64,000 nt of DNA. It comes from JAEUKA01 sp035328405. GTDB taxonomy: Bacteria; Myxococcota_A; Polyangia; Palsa-1104; JAEUJZ01. The position numbers and the translations under genes were made by a program. Location of the stretch: positions 1 to 64,000 of the forward strand of contig DAOLIT010000025.1 of the NCBI GenBank assembly GCA_035328405.1, written 5' to 3'. Under the pieces are notes generated by a model. It did no database searches. It was not told the DNA's origin and saw only the letters and a list, made by a program, of their open reading frames with translations. Shown here in pieces: positions 51,770-60,049 of the stretch (its first letter is position 1; each line of letters starts with the position of its first letter).

Positions 51770-52516
51770 TCAGGTCTGTTTGTCTTCTGCGCGGCCTCGT
51801 ACATCGGGGTTGTCCGTCGAGGACGGAAGCAGCCATAGATAGAAGAAACCCGCCGCCGCTCCTCCCAAAAGGGGTGCGACCCAGAACACCCAAAGTTGCG
51901 CAAGCGCCCAACCCTGCACAAACAAAGCCGTTCCTGTGCTGCGGGCTGGATTCACGGACAAATTCGTGATCGGAATCCCAATCAAGTGAATCAGTGTCAG
52001 GCCCAAACCGATCGCGATGGGTGCAAAACCCGACGGTGCGCGACCATCTGTCGAACCCAAAATGATGATCAAAAACATGAACGTCAGGAACGTTTCTGCC
52101 ACCAGTGCAGAGACCAAGGAATAGCCTCCGGGAGAATGCGCTCCGTAACCGTTGGAAGCAAAACCCTGGGCCAAAGAGAAATCCGCTTTCCCAGATGCGA
52201 TCGCGTACAGAATCGCGGCACCTATCGCACCCCCGATCACCTGACTGACGATGTAGGGGGCCGCTTCTTTTGCGGGAAATCGGCCTCCGGTCACAAGGCC
52301 CAGCGTCACAGCCGGATTCAGGTGGCAACCTGAGATGTGTCCGACGGCATATGCCATCGTAAGGACTGTCAATCCAAACGCCAGCGACACACCCAGGAGA
52401 CCAATTCCTACTTGTGGAAAGGCTGCGGCAAACACGGCAGCCCCACAGCCGCCAAAAACCAACCAACACGTACCCAGAAGCTCGGCGATCATTCGTTTCG
52501 ATAGCGACATCGACAA
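51770..52516 (-). CDS. aqpZ: Aquaporin Z-type water channel
   Basis: 248 residues with six membrane helices. The two NPA pore motifs are HLNPAVT (Asn67) and SVNPARS. The Phe/His/Arg selectivity residues of water-specific channels cannot be judged with certainty, but the length and order fit AqpZ rather than the glycerol facilitator, which is longer. It lies in the inner membrane. ATG at 52516. It diverges from the thiolase gene and overlaps nothing. Confidence 0.92.
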   Translation of the reverse strand: MSMSLSKRMIAELLGTCWLVFGGCGAAVFAAAFPQVGIGLLGVSLAFGLTVLTMAYAVGHISGCHLNPAVTLGLVTGGRFPAKEAAPYIVSQVIGGAIGAAILYAIASGKADFSLAQGFASNGYGAHSPGGYSLVSALVAETFLTFMFLIIILGSTDGRAPSGFAPIAIGLGLTLIHLIGIPITNLSVNPARSTGTALFVQGWALAQLWVFWVAPLLGGAAAGFFYLWLLPSSTDNPDVRGRAEDKQT

Positions 52517-52685
52517 ATCCCCCCTTGTGAGGGTCCATCTTCGCAGGAATGAGCTGGTTCTGTCACCTCAGAGTCGGACGATCTTTCAACCAGAGAGCGA
52601 AGAAAAACAAAGGGTGTGACAGCCGTCTTGTCGGAAAGCGGGGCTTTGTGGCAAGGTCGCTTGACCATCCAAAAGGAGTCTCTCC

Positions 52686-53894
52686 GTGACAAATTCCGCG
52701 ACCGGTTCGGCCATGGGCCGTGAAGTGGTGATCGTTTCTGCTGCTCGCACACCTCTCGGTGGGTTTGCGGGCGACCTTGCGCAAGTCTCTGCTCCAGAAC
52801 TTGGGGCTATCGCGATCAAAGCTGCACTCTCTCGGGCGCAAGTGAATCCCGCCGACGTGGGCGAGGTCACAATGGGTTGCGTGCTGCAAGCTGGAATCGG
52901 GCAAGCCCCGGCGCGGCAGGCGGCCATCAAAGCAGGTTTGCCGCACAGCGTCCCGTGCCAAACGATCAACAAGGTGTGCGGGTCGGGGCTCAAGGCGGTT
53001 GTGCTGGCGGCACAGTCGATTGCGCTGGGCGAAGTGGACATCGCGGTCGCGGGCGGCATGGAATCCATGAGCAACGTCCCGTATTACCTGCTGACGGCGC
53101 GGACGGGTTTTCGGATGGGCCACCAACAAGCCACCGACGGCATGGTATTTGACGGTTTGTGGGACCCCTACAACAACTTTCATATGGGTTCGGCTGCGGA
53201 AGTGTGTGCAAAGGAAAGACAGATTGGACGGCAAAGCCAGGACGCCTACGCAGCGGAATCGTACAGGCGAGCACAAGCGGCCCAGGCGGCGGGTGTGTTC
53301 GATGCAGAGATCGTTCCGGTCGAAATCGTGCAGAAAAAAGGCCCGGCGAAGATCGTGTCTCGCGATGAAGGGCCCGCACGAGGTTCGGATGCGGCCAAGT
53401 TGGCGACGCTCCGGCCTGCGTTTGAAAAGGACGGCACGGTGACGGCGGGCAATGCCTCGAGCATCAACGATGGCGCGGCTGCCGTCGTGCTGATGTCGGC
53501 AGAGGAAGCGGCTCGGCGGGGTCTTGCGCCGCTCGGTCGGATTCGTTCGTGGGCGCAACACGCACAAGCTCCGGCTTGGTTCACAACGGCCCCGGCCCCG
53601 GCCATCGAAAAAGCCCTCGCGCGAGCAGGTTGGCAAAAAGACGACGTGGATTTTTACGAAATCAACGAAGCGTTTGCGGTGGTGGCGCTCGCGAATCGGG
53701 ATCTGCTCGGCATACCCGGCGAAAAAGTGAATCCGTTTGGCGGAGCGATCGCGCTCGGACATCCGATTGGGGCGTCGGGATGTCGGCTGTTGGTCACATT
53801 GGCGTACAGCCTGATGCGGGAAAACAAAGCGCGCGGCGTCGTCTCGCTGTGCATCGGCGGAGGCGAGGGAATCGCGTTGACGCTGGAGCGGTAG
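52686..53894 (+). CDS. Acetyl-CoA acetyltransferase (thiolase)
   Basis: Condenses or cleaves acyl-CoA with acetyl-CoA. 402 residues from a GTG at 52686 that follows AAAGGAG. The active Cys98 lies in INKVCGSGLKAV, His359 in GHPIGASG and Cys389 in CIGGGEGIA, all at the expected places of the biosynthetic or acetoacetyl thiolase class. The gene runs into an enoyl-CoA hydratase 6 bases on, and a carboxyltransferase gene follows on the opposite strand, so a fatty-acid or short-chain acyl-CoA role is likely. Confidence 0.95.
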   Translation: MTNSATGSAMGREVVIVSAARTPLGGFAGDLAQVSAPELGAIAIKAALSRAQVNPADVGEVTMGCVLQAGIGQAPARQAAIKAGLPHSVPCQTINKVCGSGLKAVVLAAQSIALGEVDIAVAGGMESMSNVPYYLLTARTGFRMGHQQATDGMVFDGLWDPYNNFHMGSAAEVCAKERQIGRQSQDAYAAESYRRAQAAQAAGVFDAEIVPVEIVQKKGPAKIVSRDEGPARGSDAAKLATLRPAFEKDGTVTAGNASSINDGAAAVVLMSAEEAARRGLAPLGRIRSWAQHAQAPAWFTTAPAPAIEKALARAGWQKDDVDFYEINEAFAVVALANRDLLGIPGEKVNPFGGAIALGHPIGASGCRLLVTLAYSLMRENKARGVVSLCIGGGEGIALTLER

Positions 53895-53900
53895 GACACC

Positions 53901-54710
53901 ATGAGCCAGACAAACGAAACGATGCTGGGGCCATTTGAAACCCTGCGGGTCGAAACAGAAGGTGCGGTCGCGGTTGTGTCGATTCATCGCCCGGCTGCTC
54001 GGAATGCGCTGTCCGAACAGGTGCTGTTGGAATTGCTCTCGCTGTGCGAAAAGCTCGCTGCGTCGGAAACGATCCGCGCGGTGGTGCTGACCGGTTCGGG
54101 CGACAAAGCGTTTGTCGCAGGCGGGGACATCGCTCAAATGGCGACCATGCTCCCCGTCGATGCACTGCGCTTTGCAGAGCTGGGACACAAGGTGATGAGC
54201 GCGCTCGAAAAACTGCCGCAACCGGTCCTTGCGGCGGTGAATGGGTACGCGCTGGGCGGCGGGATGGAGCTTGCGATGGCGTGCGATGTGATTTTTGCGT
54301 CGGACAACGCGCGCTTTGGACAGCCGGAAGTCAACATCGGCGTGATGCCGGGTTTTGGGGGTTCGCAGCGTTTGCCGCGTCGCGTGCCATTCGGCGTCGC
54401 AGCGGAAATTCTGCTCGGCGGAGACAGCCTGACGGCGGCGGAGGCGTTGCGGATCGGCCTGGTGAACCGCGTGGTTCCGCAAGAAAATCTTTTGCCGGAA
54501 ACCAAACAATTCGCGCAGAAAATCGCCTCGCGAGCGCCCGTCGGTGTGGCCAAAACAAAAAAGGCGCTTCATGCGGCGCGGGAAATGTCTCTTTCCGACG
54601 GAAATGCGCTGGAACGACAGCTCTTTTCCGAGCTATTCGCCACAGCCGATCAAAAAGAAGGCATGGACGCCTTTTTGCAAAAGCGACCGCCTATCTATAC
54701 GGGGAAGTAG
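53901..54710 (+). CDS. Enoyl-CoA hydratase/isomerase family protein
   Basis: 269 residues of crotonase fold. The oxyanion-hole segments are KAFVAGGDIAQM and NGYALGGGMELAMACDV, and the catalytic Glu region is FGQPEVNIGVMPGFGGSQRL, so it fits an active hydratase, although the family also includes isomerases. It begins 6 bases after the thiolase gene, so the two are almost certainly one transcript; together they would run consecutive steps of beta-oxidation or a short-chain synthesis route. It converges with the carboxyltransferase gene. Confidence 0.92.
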   Translation: MSQTNETMLGPFETLRVETEGAVAVVSIHRPAARNALSEQVLLELLSLCEKLAASETIRAVVLTGSGDKAFVAGGDIAQMATMLPVDALRFAELGHKVMSALEKLPQPVLAAVNGYALGGGMELAMACDVIFASDNARFGQPEVNIGVMPGFGGSQRLPRRVPFGVAAEILLGGDSLTAAEALRIGLVNRVVPQENLLPETKQFAQKIASRAPVGVAKTKKALHAAREMSLSDGNALERQLFSELFATADQKEGMDAFLQKRPPIYTGK

Positions 54711-54755
54711 CCCTCTGTCCGCACGCTGCGCACAGGTCGGTCTGTGTGCGCGAAA

Positions 54756-56321
54756 TCACACAGGAATGATGCCGCGTTTGCGCGCGGGACGTTCGACTTT
54801 GCGGTTCCACGCCATGTTGAGCGCAAGACCGAGCACGCTTCGGGTGTCGCGCGGGTCGATCACGTCATCGACCAAACCCCACCCGGCGACTTTTTGGATG
54901 TCGATGTGTTGCTGAATCATCGACACGATTTGCGCCTTGACCTCGGGGGCCGGTTCCATGCCGCCAAACAGTTTTTTGCCAGCAATGCCGACCATGCCCT
55001 CGGCACCCATCACGCTGATTTCGGCACCGGGCCACGCGACGAGCAAATCGGGTTCATAAGCTCGCCCTGCCATGACGTAGTACCCAGCACCGTACCCCTT
55101 GCGGACAACCACTGTCAGTTTCGGCACCGTCGCAGACGCCATGATGTGGAGCATCTTCGCGCCATGGCGAATGATGCCCTCGTGTTCGACTTTGCTGCCG
55201 ACCATGAAACCCGGCACATCCATGAAAAACACGAGTGGAATCGAGAACGCATCGCAAATCTGCATAAAGTGCGCGGCTTTGTCGGCGCTGTTCACGTCCA
55301 AAATGCCGCCCAAGTGCCGAGGATTGTTGGCGACGATGCCGACGGGATAACCACCAATACGAGCCAAACAAGTGATGATGTTTTTGGCCCACTTGGGTTT
55401 GATATCGAGGCAGCGTCCGTGGTCCACGACGGTTTTCACGATGTTGTACATGTCGTAGGCTTGGCGCGTGCTTTGGGGTAGCACGTCGAGCAGTTTCTCG
55501 TCGCGCCGGTCGAGCGGGTCGTCGCAAGGCAGCACGGCGGGCTTTTCCTCGCAGTGCTGGGGCATGTAGGACAGGTAGTCTTTGATCGCCGCGAGACAGG
55601 TTTCCTCGTCGGGGAGCTCGACATCGCCGACGCCGGACGTTTCGCAGTGGATTTTGCTGCCGCCGAGTTCTTGTTCGGTGATTTCTTGCCCGGTCACGGC
55701 TTTGACGAGCGGCGGTCCCCCGAGGGCCATCGAGCCCTGGTTTTTAACCATCGGCACAAAATCCGCGAGCCCCGGAATGTACGCCGTGCCTGCTGCGCCC
55801 GGCCCCACCATCGCCGATACGAGCGGCACGACCCCGGACATGAACACTTCCTCCCGAAACAGATACCCCGAGCCCGCAAACAGCGAAATGTGGTCGCCGC
55901 CTTGTGATTGCGGATCGATGCGCGCACCTGCCGAATCAATAAACCACACCATCGGCATGCGAGCCCGCAGCGCCAGCTCGCGCATGCGTGTGACTTTGAC
56001 CTCGCCGGTCATGCCAATCGACCCGCCTTTGACCGTGAAGTCGTACGCGCACGCGGCCACCATGCGGCCATTGACGGGCCCATAGCCGCAAACCACAGCA
56101 TCAGCGGGAGGCTTGTCCGACGGATTCGCACCGCCCATTTGTGTGCCAAACAGCCCGACCTCAAAAAAGTGCCCGCCGTCGAAAAACCGCGCCAGGCGTT
56201 CGCGCGCCGTCCATTTGCCGCGATCGTGCTGTTTTTGCACTTTGTCCGGCCCGCCCATTTCTTTGATACGGGCTCGCTCCGCTTCGAGTTCGGCGACCCG
56301 TTCGCGCATCGTCTTTTGCAT
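54756..56321 (-). CDS. Acyl-CoA carboxylase carboxyltransferase subunit (PccB-like)
   Basis: Moves CO2 from biotin to an acyl-CoA, typically propionyl-CoA. 521 residues from the ATG at 56321, with AAAGGA upstream; the frame opens at 56435. The two carboxyltransferase halves are visible: TGEVKVTRMRELALRARMP, DSAGARIDPQSQGGDHISLF, and in the C-half RIGGYPVGIVANNPRHLGG and DVPGFMVGSKVEHEG. Substrate class cannot be read from sequence alone. The biotin carrier at 37060 and an unseen biotin carboxylase would complete the enzyme. Confidence 0.94.
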   Translation of the reverse strand: MQKTMRERVAELEAERARIKEMGGPDKVQKQHDRGKWTARERLARFFDGGHFFEVGLFGTQMGGANPSDKPPADAVVCGYGPVNGRMVAACAYDFTVKGGSIGMTGEVKVTRMRELALRARMPMVWFIDSAGARIDPQSQGGDHISLFAGSGYLFREEVFMSGVVPLVSAMVGPGAAGTAYIPGLADFVPMVKNQGSMALGGPPLVKAVTGQEITEQELGGSKIHCETSGVGDVELPDEETCLAAIKDYLSYMPQHCEEKPAVLPCDDPLDRRDEKLLDVLPQSTRQAYDMYNIVKTVVDHGRCLDIKPKWAKNIITCLARIGGYPVGIVANNPRHLGGILDVNSADKAAHFMQICDAFSIPLVFFMDVPGFMVGSKVEHEGIIRHGAKMLHIMASATVPKLTVVVRKGYGAGYYVMAGRAYEPDLLVAWPGAEISVMGAEGMVGIAGKKLFGGMEPAPEVKAQIVSMIQQHIDIQKVAGWGLVDDVIDPRDTRSVLGLALNMAWNRKVERPARKRGIIPV

Positions 56322-56374
56322 CGAAAAGTCCTTTGTGCCTATGTACGCCTGTGTGCGCCTATGCGGACAAGAGC

Positions 56375-58462
56375 CTACTTTTTGTCTTGCAGGGCTTGCC
56401 GGATCAGAAAAGCGCAGAGCAGGAAAAACGCGCACGCCGCAATCGCGTCACCGGGAAGCCCGAGCGAGGCCCAATACTCGTGGCCCACATCCAATTTGTC
56501 GGCAACCGGCTTTGCAAAACCCTGCAAAAACGCGATGAGCATTCCGGCCAGCGAGCCTCCAGCGACCAAGCCCGTCGCAAAGAGCATTCCCGAACCGATG
56601 TCCGATTCTGCCGCAGCCGCTCGGCCCCCAGACCGTTGTGTCCGTCGGCGATTCACCAACCAGCGGACCATTCCTCCCACGAAAATGGGTGCCGTCGTGG
56701 ACAGCGGCAAATACGCTCCGACGGCCCAGGACAGCGCGTGTGCACCGGCCAGTTGAGCCATGAGCGCCATACACACACCGACGAGAACGGGACCCCACGG
56801 AAGTTGTTGGCTGAGCTGTCCTTTGATCATGGTCGCCATCAGCATCGACTGCGGCGCGGGGAATTTTTCGGTGCCAATTGCGTGCTGCACACCCGGAATC
56901 GAGCGGTCGAGGAGCAGCAGCGTTCCTCCAATCACCAACACCGAAACGACCACGCCGATCATCAAACCGATTTGTTGTTTGTACGGCGTCGCACCGACGA
57001 GAAAACCAGTCTTCAAGTCTTGTGAAGTCGCACCCGCATTTGCCGCAGCCACACACACCACAGAACCCACAAGGAGCGCAGCCGCCTGATACATGTCCCC
57101 GCGCCAACCGATGGTGATGAACACAAGGCACGTTCCCATCAGCGTCGCGATGGTCATGCCGGAAATCGGGCTCGACGAACTGCCGATGATGCCGACGATG
57201 CGACTCGCGACGGTGACGAAAAAGAAACCGAACAAGACGATCAGCGCCGAAATCACCAACGAACCAGGGAATTTGCCCGGCAGGTTTGGTGTCAGCGCGA
57301 TGATCAAACCGAGCACAATCGTGCCCGCGACAACCACCCACAGGGGCAGGTCGCGTTCTGTGCGCACCGTCGTCGCTTTTCCTCCGACGCGCAGGTCGTG
57401 CAGCGAATCGCGGAAACTGCTGACGATGGTCGGAAGCGTTTTGATGAGCGTCAGAAGGCCCGCGCAGGCGACGGCACCGGCACCGATGTACCGAACATAG
57501 GCGTGATAGACCTGCTCTGCGACGGAGAGCGAGGCAATCCTGGCGTCGCTGTAGCCCAGGGCGTGCAAGTCCGCCAACCGTTGTGCGTCTGGCACATACA
57601 TCGAGATGAGCGGAATCAGCGCCAGCCACGACAACACACCACCCGAAGTCATTTCCGCCGCGATGCGCGGTCCGACGATATAACCGACGCCCAAATACTC
57701 GGGCGTGATGTTGCACTCGAGGCTGGCATTCGGATACACGGACTTGGGCCCGGTTCTGAGTCCCGGCGTGTCTCGCCACAGTTTCAACACACCCATGAGC
57801 AGCCAATAGCCGGTCGCGGAAAAGACGCCGTGAAAGACCTTTTTGGCCAAATCCCCGCCACGTTCGCCGACCATCAGCACTTCCGCGCACGCTGTGCCTT
57901 CGGGATACGGCAATTTCCCGTGTTCTTTGACGATCAAACTCCGACGCAGCGGAATCATGAACAGGATGCCAATCACACCCCCGATAGCCGCCAGCGTCAG
58001 GATTTGGCCATAACGGAAAAATCGCTCGCCCTCGGCCAAAAACAGAAGCGCAGGCACCGTAAAAACGACCCCGGACGCAATCGATTCGCCTGCCGAACCG
58101 AGGGTTTGCACGATGTTGTTTTCCAAAATCGTGCTTTTGCCGAATTTCTTGAACACCGCAATCGAAAGCACGGCAATGGGAATCGATGCAGAGATGGTCA
58201 AACCTGCCCGCAGAGCGAGATAGACGGTAGCGGCACCGAACAACACACCAAACAGAGCTCCCAACAGGATGGCTTTCGGGGTCAGTTCCGCCATCTCTGC
58301 ATCGGGAGCGATGTAGGGCTCGTAGGGCTGTTGAGATACCGAGGAAGGAGAGGAAGAGGAAGAGGAAGAAGGTTTGCCGCTTAGCGTGCCAGCAGTTTCC
58401 GATGTGGAATGCTCGACGGCGATCGATTCGGCGAACGACTCATTGTTGCGACGGGGCGACAT
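56375..58462 (-). CDS. OPT family transporter
   Basis: 695 residues with about 14-16 hydrophobic helices after a Ser-rich N-terminal tail. Family motifs include ELTPKAILLGALFGVLFGA, TILENNIVQTLGSAGESI and LPYPEGTACAEVLMVGE, which match prokaryotic OPT members. They carry oligopeptides or metal chelates across the inner membrane. It is 53 bases upstream of the carboxyltransferase gene in the same direction. The Ser-rich stretch (about residues 33-41) is unusual. It diverges from the deacetylase-fold gene. Confidence 0.9.
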   Translation of the reverse strand: MSPRRNNESFAESIAVEHSTSETAGTLSGKPSSSSSSSPSSVSQQPYEPYIAPDAEMAELTPKAILLGALFGVLFGAATVYLALRAGLTISASIPIAVLSIAVFKKFGKSTILENNIVQTLGSAGESIASGVVFTVPALLFLAEGERFFRYGQILTLAAIGGVIGILFMIPLRRSLIVKEHGKLPYPEGTACAEVLMVGERGGDLAKKVFHGVFSATGYWLLMGVLKLWRDTPGLRTGPKSVYPNASLECNITPEYLGVGYIVGPRIAAEMTSGGVLSWLALIPLISMYVPDAQRLADLHALGYSDARIASLSVAEQVYHAYVRYIGAGAVACAGLLTLIKTLPTIVSSFRDSLHDLRVGGKATTVRTERDLPLWVVVAGTIVLGLIIALTPNLPGKFPGSLVISALIVLFGFFFVTVASRIVGIIGSSSSPISGMTIATLMGTCLVFITIGWRGDMYQAAALLVGSVVCVAAANAGATSQDLKTGFLVGATPYKQQIGLMIGVVVSVLVIGGTLLLLDRSIPGVQHAIGTEKFPAPQSMLMATMIKGQLSQQLPWGPVLVGVCMALMAQLAGAHALSWAVGAYLPLSTTAPIFVGGMVRWLVNRRRTQRSGGRAAAAESDIGSGMLFATGLVAGGSLAGMLIAFLQGFAKPVADKLDVGHEYWASLGLPGDAIAACAFFLLCAFLIRQALQDKK

Positions 58463-58547
58463 CGGGGCGGGAAAGTATCACGTTCGCCTACAAGTGGGCC
58501 GGTTTTTTGGTCGTTGGTTTGCGCCTCGCGAGCGATACAATCTGACG

Positions 58548-59579
58548 ATGCGTACCTACTTGTCCAGCGGCGACGTGTTTCTGGGACACCAACCTCTTGG
58601 AGAGCATTCCGAAAAGCCCGAACGGTTGAAGGCGATTCTGGATGCGATTGACGCTTCGGATTTGGTCGGACGGTTTCGGTGGATACCTCCGCGTCCGGCG
58701 ACAACAGAAGAATTGCTGCGTGTTCACACAGAGACGTATTTGCAGGATCTGCGCCAGAAAATGGGCGATTTGCATCCCAAAGGAAAGGGGTGGCTCGACC
58801 CGGATACGTACTATGGGCCGGGAACCTATGATGCGGCGTTTCATGCAGCCGGGACAGCGACGGAACTCGCGTTGAAAATCGCGTCGGGCCGCGAAGAACC
58901 TGGCGACAACGGCTTTGCGCTGGTGCGTCCACCGGGACACCACGCGGGCCCCTCCCGAGCCATGGGTTTTTGCTTGTTCAACAATGTGGCGATTGCGGCT
59001 CAGGCTGTGCGTGCGACGGGACGCAGAGTTGCCATTGTGGATTTCGATGTTCATCACGGCAACGGAACGGAACAGATTTTTCGTGCAGATGGAGGCGTGC
59101 TTTTTATCAGCCTGCACCAGTTTCCGTTCTATCCAGATACGGGAGATGCGGCCTCCATTGGGGAAGGGAATGGTCAGGGTTTCATTGTGAACATTCCGTT
59201 GCCCGAGGGAAGCGGCGGCGCAGAGTACAAATTGGCGTTTCGACGACTGGTGCTTCCGGCGCTGCGGCGGTTTGCACCGGACTTGATTCTGGTGTCTGCC
59301 GGTTTCGATGGACACAGCAGAGATTCGTTGGCGGGGATGGCGCTTATGGAAGATGACTACGCAGCGATGGTTTCGCAGCTCCTGTCGGTCCAATCAAGGT
59401 TGTTGCTCGTGCTGGAAGGGGGATACCACCGCGAAGCACTTGCGGCGAGTGTCCTCGCGGTGCTGCGCGTCCTCATCGATCCGAGCGGATACCGACCCAC
59501 TGGGCACGACGCGGGCACCAAAGCGAGAGATTCCGTCCGGAAGCTCATCTCGGATCTGCAACAACTCCACCGCTTGTGA
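58548..59579 (+). CDS. Histone-deacetylase-fold amidohydrolase
   Basis: 343 residues from the ATG at 58548, where the standard N-terminus begins (GDVFLGHQPLGEHSEKPERL); the open frame starts at 58374. The zinc site is intact: VRPPGHHAGPS with paired His, VDFDVHHGNGTEQIF, and SAGFDGHSRDSLAGM, with a Tyr in LEGGYH. Bacterial members deacetylate polyamines, acetoin-type substrates or proteins; the substrate is unknown here. It lies divergent from the OPT transporter gene. Confidence 0.92.
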   Translation: MRTYLSSGDVFLGHQPLGEHSEKPERLKAILDAIDASDLVGRFRWIPPRPATTEELLRVHTETYLQDLRQKMGDLHPKGKGWLDPDTYYGPGTYDAAFHAAGTATELALKIASGREEPGDNGFALVRPPGHHAGPSRAMGFCLFNNVAIAAQAVRATGRRVAIVDFDVHHGNGTEQIFRADGGVLFISLHQFPFYPDTGDAASIGEGNGQGFIVNIPLPEGSGGAEYKLAFRRLVLPALRRFAPDLILVSAGFDGHSRDSLAGMALMEDDYAAMVSQLLSVQSRLLLVLEGGYHREALAASVLAVLRVLIDPSGYRPTGHDAGTKARDSVRKLISDLQQLHRL

Positions 59580-59624
59580 TTGTCTGCGCAGTCGTTGCCA
59601 GGTGGCGGGTACCAAACGAACCCC

Positions 59625-59963
59625 CTACTTTTTCTTGGCTTTTGGGGGTTTTGGTTTGGGAAGCGGGAGTTCCGACGCTGTGACTTTCGCAAGCTCGCAC
59701 AAGAAATCCGCATCTTCCACGCGGTCTCCCGAGATCAAAAAGGCCGGTTTGGACCCCGGATAGGGACAGCCCTCTTGCACCGTTCCCAACAAGGCACGGC
59801 CCTTGTCCGTGGGTTTTACAAAAAGCTGATCGTCCGCGAGCAGCGCAAACATTTTTCCGTCGAGGTAGATGCCAAATTCCCCGAACATTCGCTTCGCCGT
59901 GACGTTTCCGGCCCCTGAAAATTGATCGAGAAAAAAATCTGCCGTGCTTTGTTTCGATGCCAT
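59625..59963 (-). CDS. TfoX N-terminal-domain protein
   Basis: 112 residues from the ATG at 59963; the frame opens at 60005. The TfoX_N core is clear: FFLDQFSGAGNVTAKRMFGE, GIYLDGKMFALLADDQLFVK and YPGSKPAFLISGDRVED. Full TfoX regulates competence, but single-domain relatives such as this are uncharacterised. The tail is Lys/Pro-rich. It follows the beta-mannosidase gene on the same strand and converges with the deacetylase-fold gene. Confidence 0.88.
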   Translation of the reverse strand: MASKQSTADFFLDQFSGAGNVTAKRMFGEFGIYLDGKMFALLADDQLFVKPTDKGRALLGTVQEGCPYPGSKPAFLISGDRVEDADFLCELAKVTASELPLPKPKPPKAKKK

Positions 59964-60049
59964 GTGGGAGGGTGTCCTCTTGTGTACTGTGGTGTGGAGC
60001 CTCATAACACAACAGGGGGCTTTGTCATACGACGCAAACGGCGTGGTGT

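Noticed and set aside
52563..54572. 669-residue open frame antisense to the thiolase and enoyl-CoA hydratase genes
   Set aside because: It covers two genes with intact catalytic motifs and its own product is Arg/His-rich with no domain; high-GC DNA often leaves such long shadow frames.
56448..57890. 480-residue frame overlapping the OPT transporter
   Set aside because: Shadow in another frame; no hydrophobic pattern or known motif, while the OPT frame has membrane helices and family motifs.
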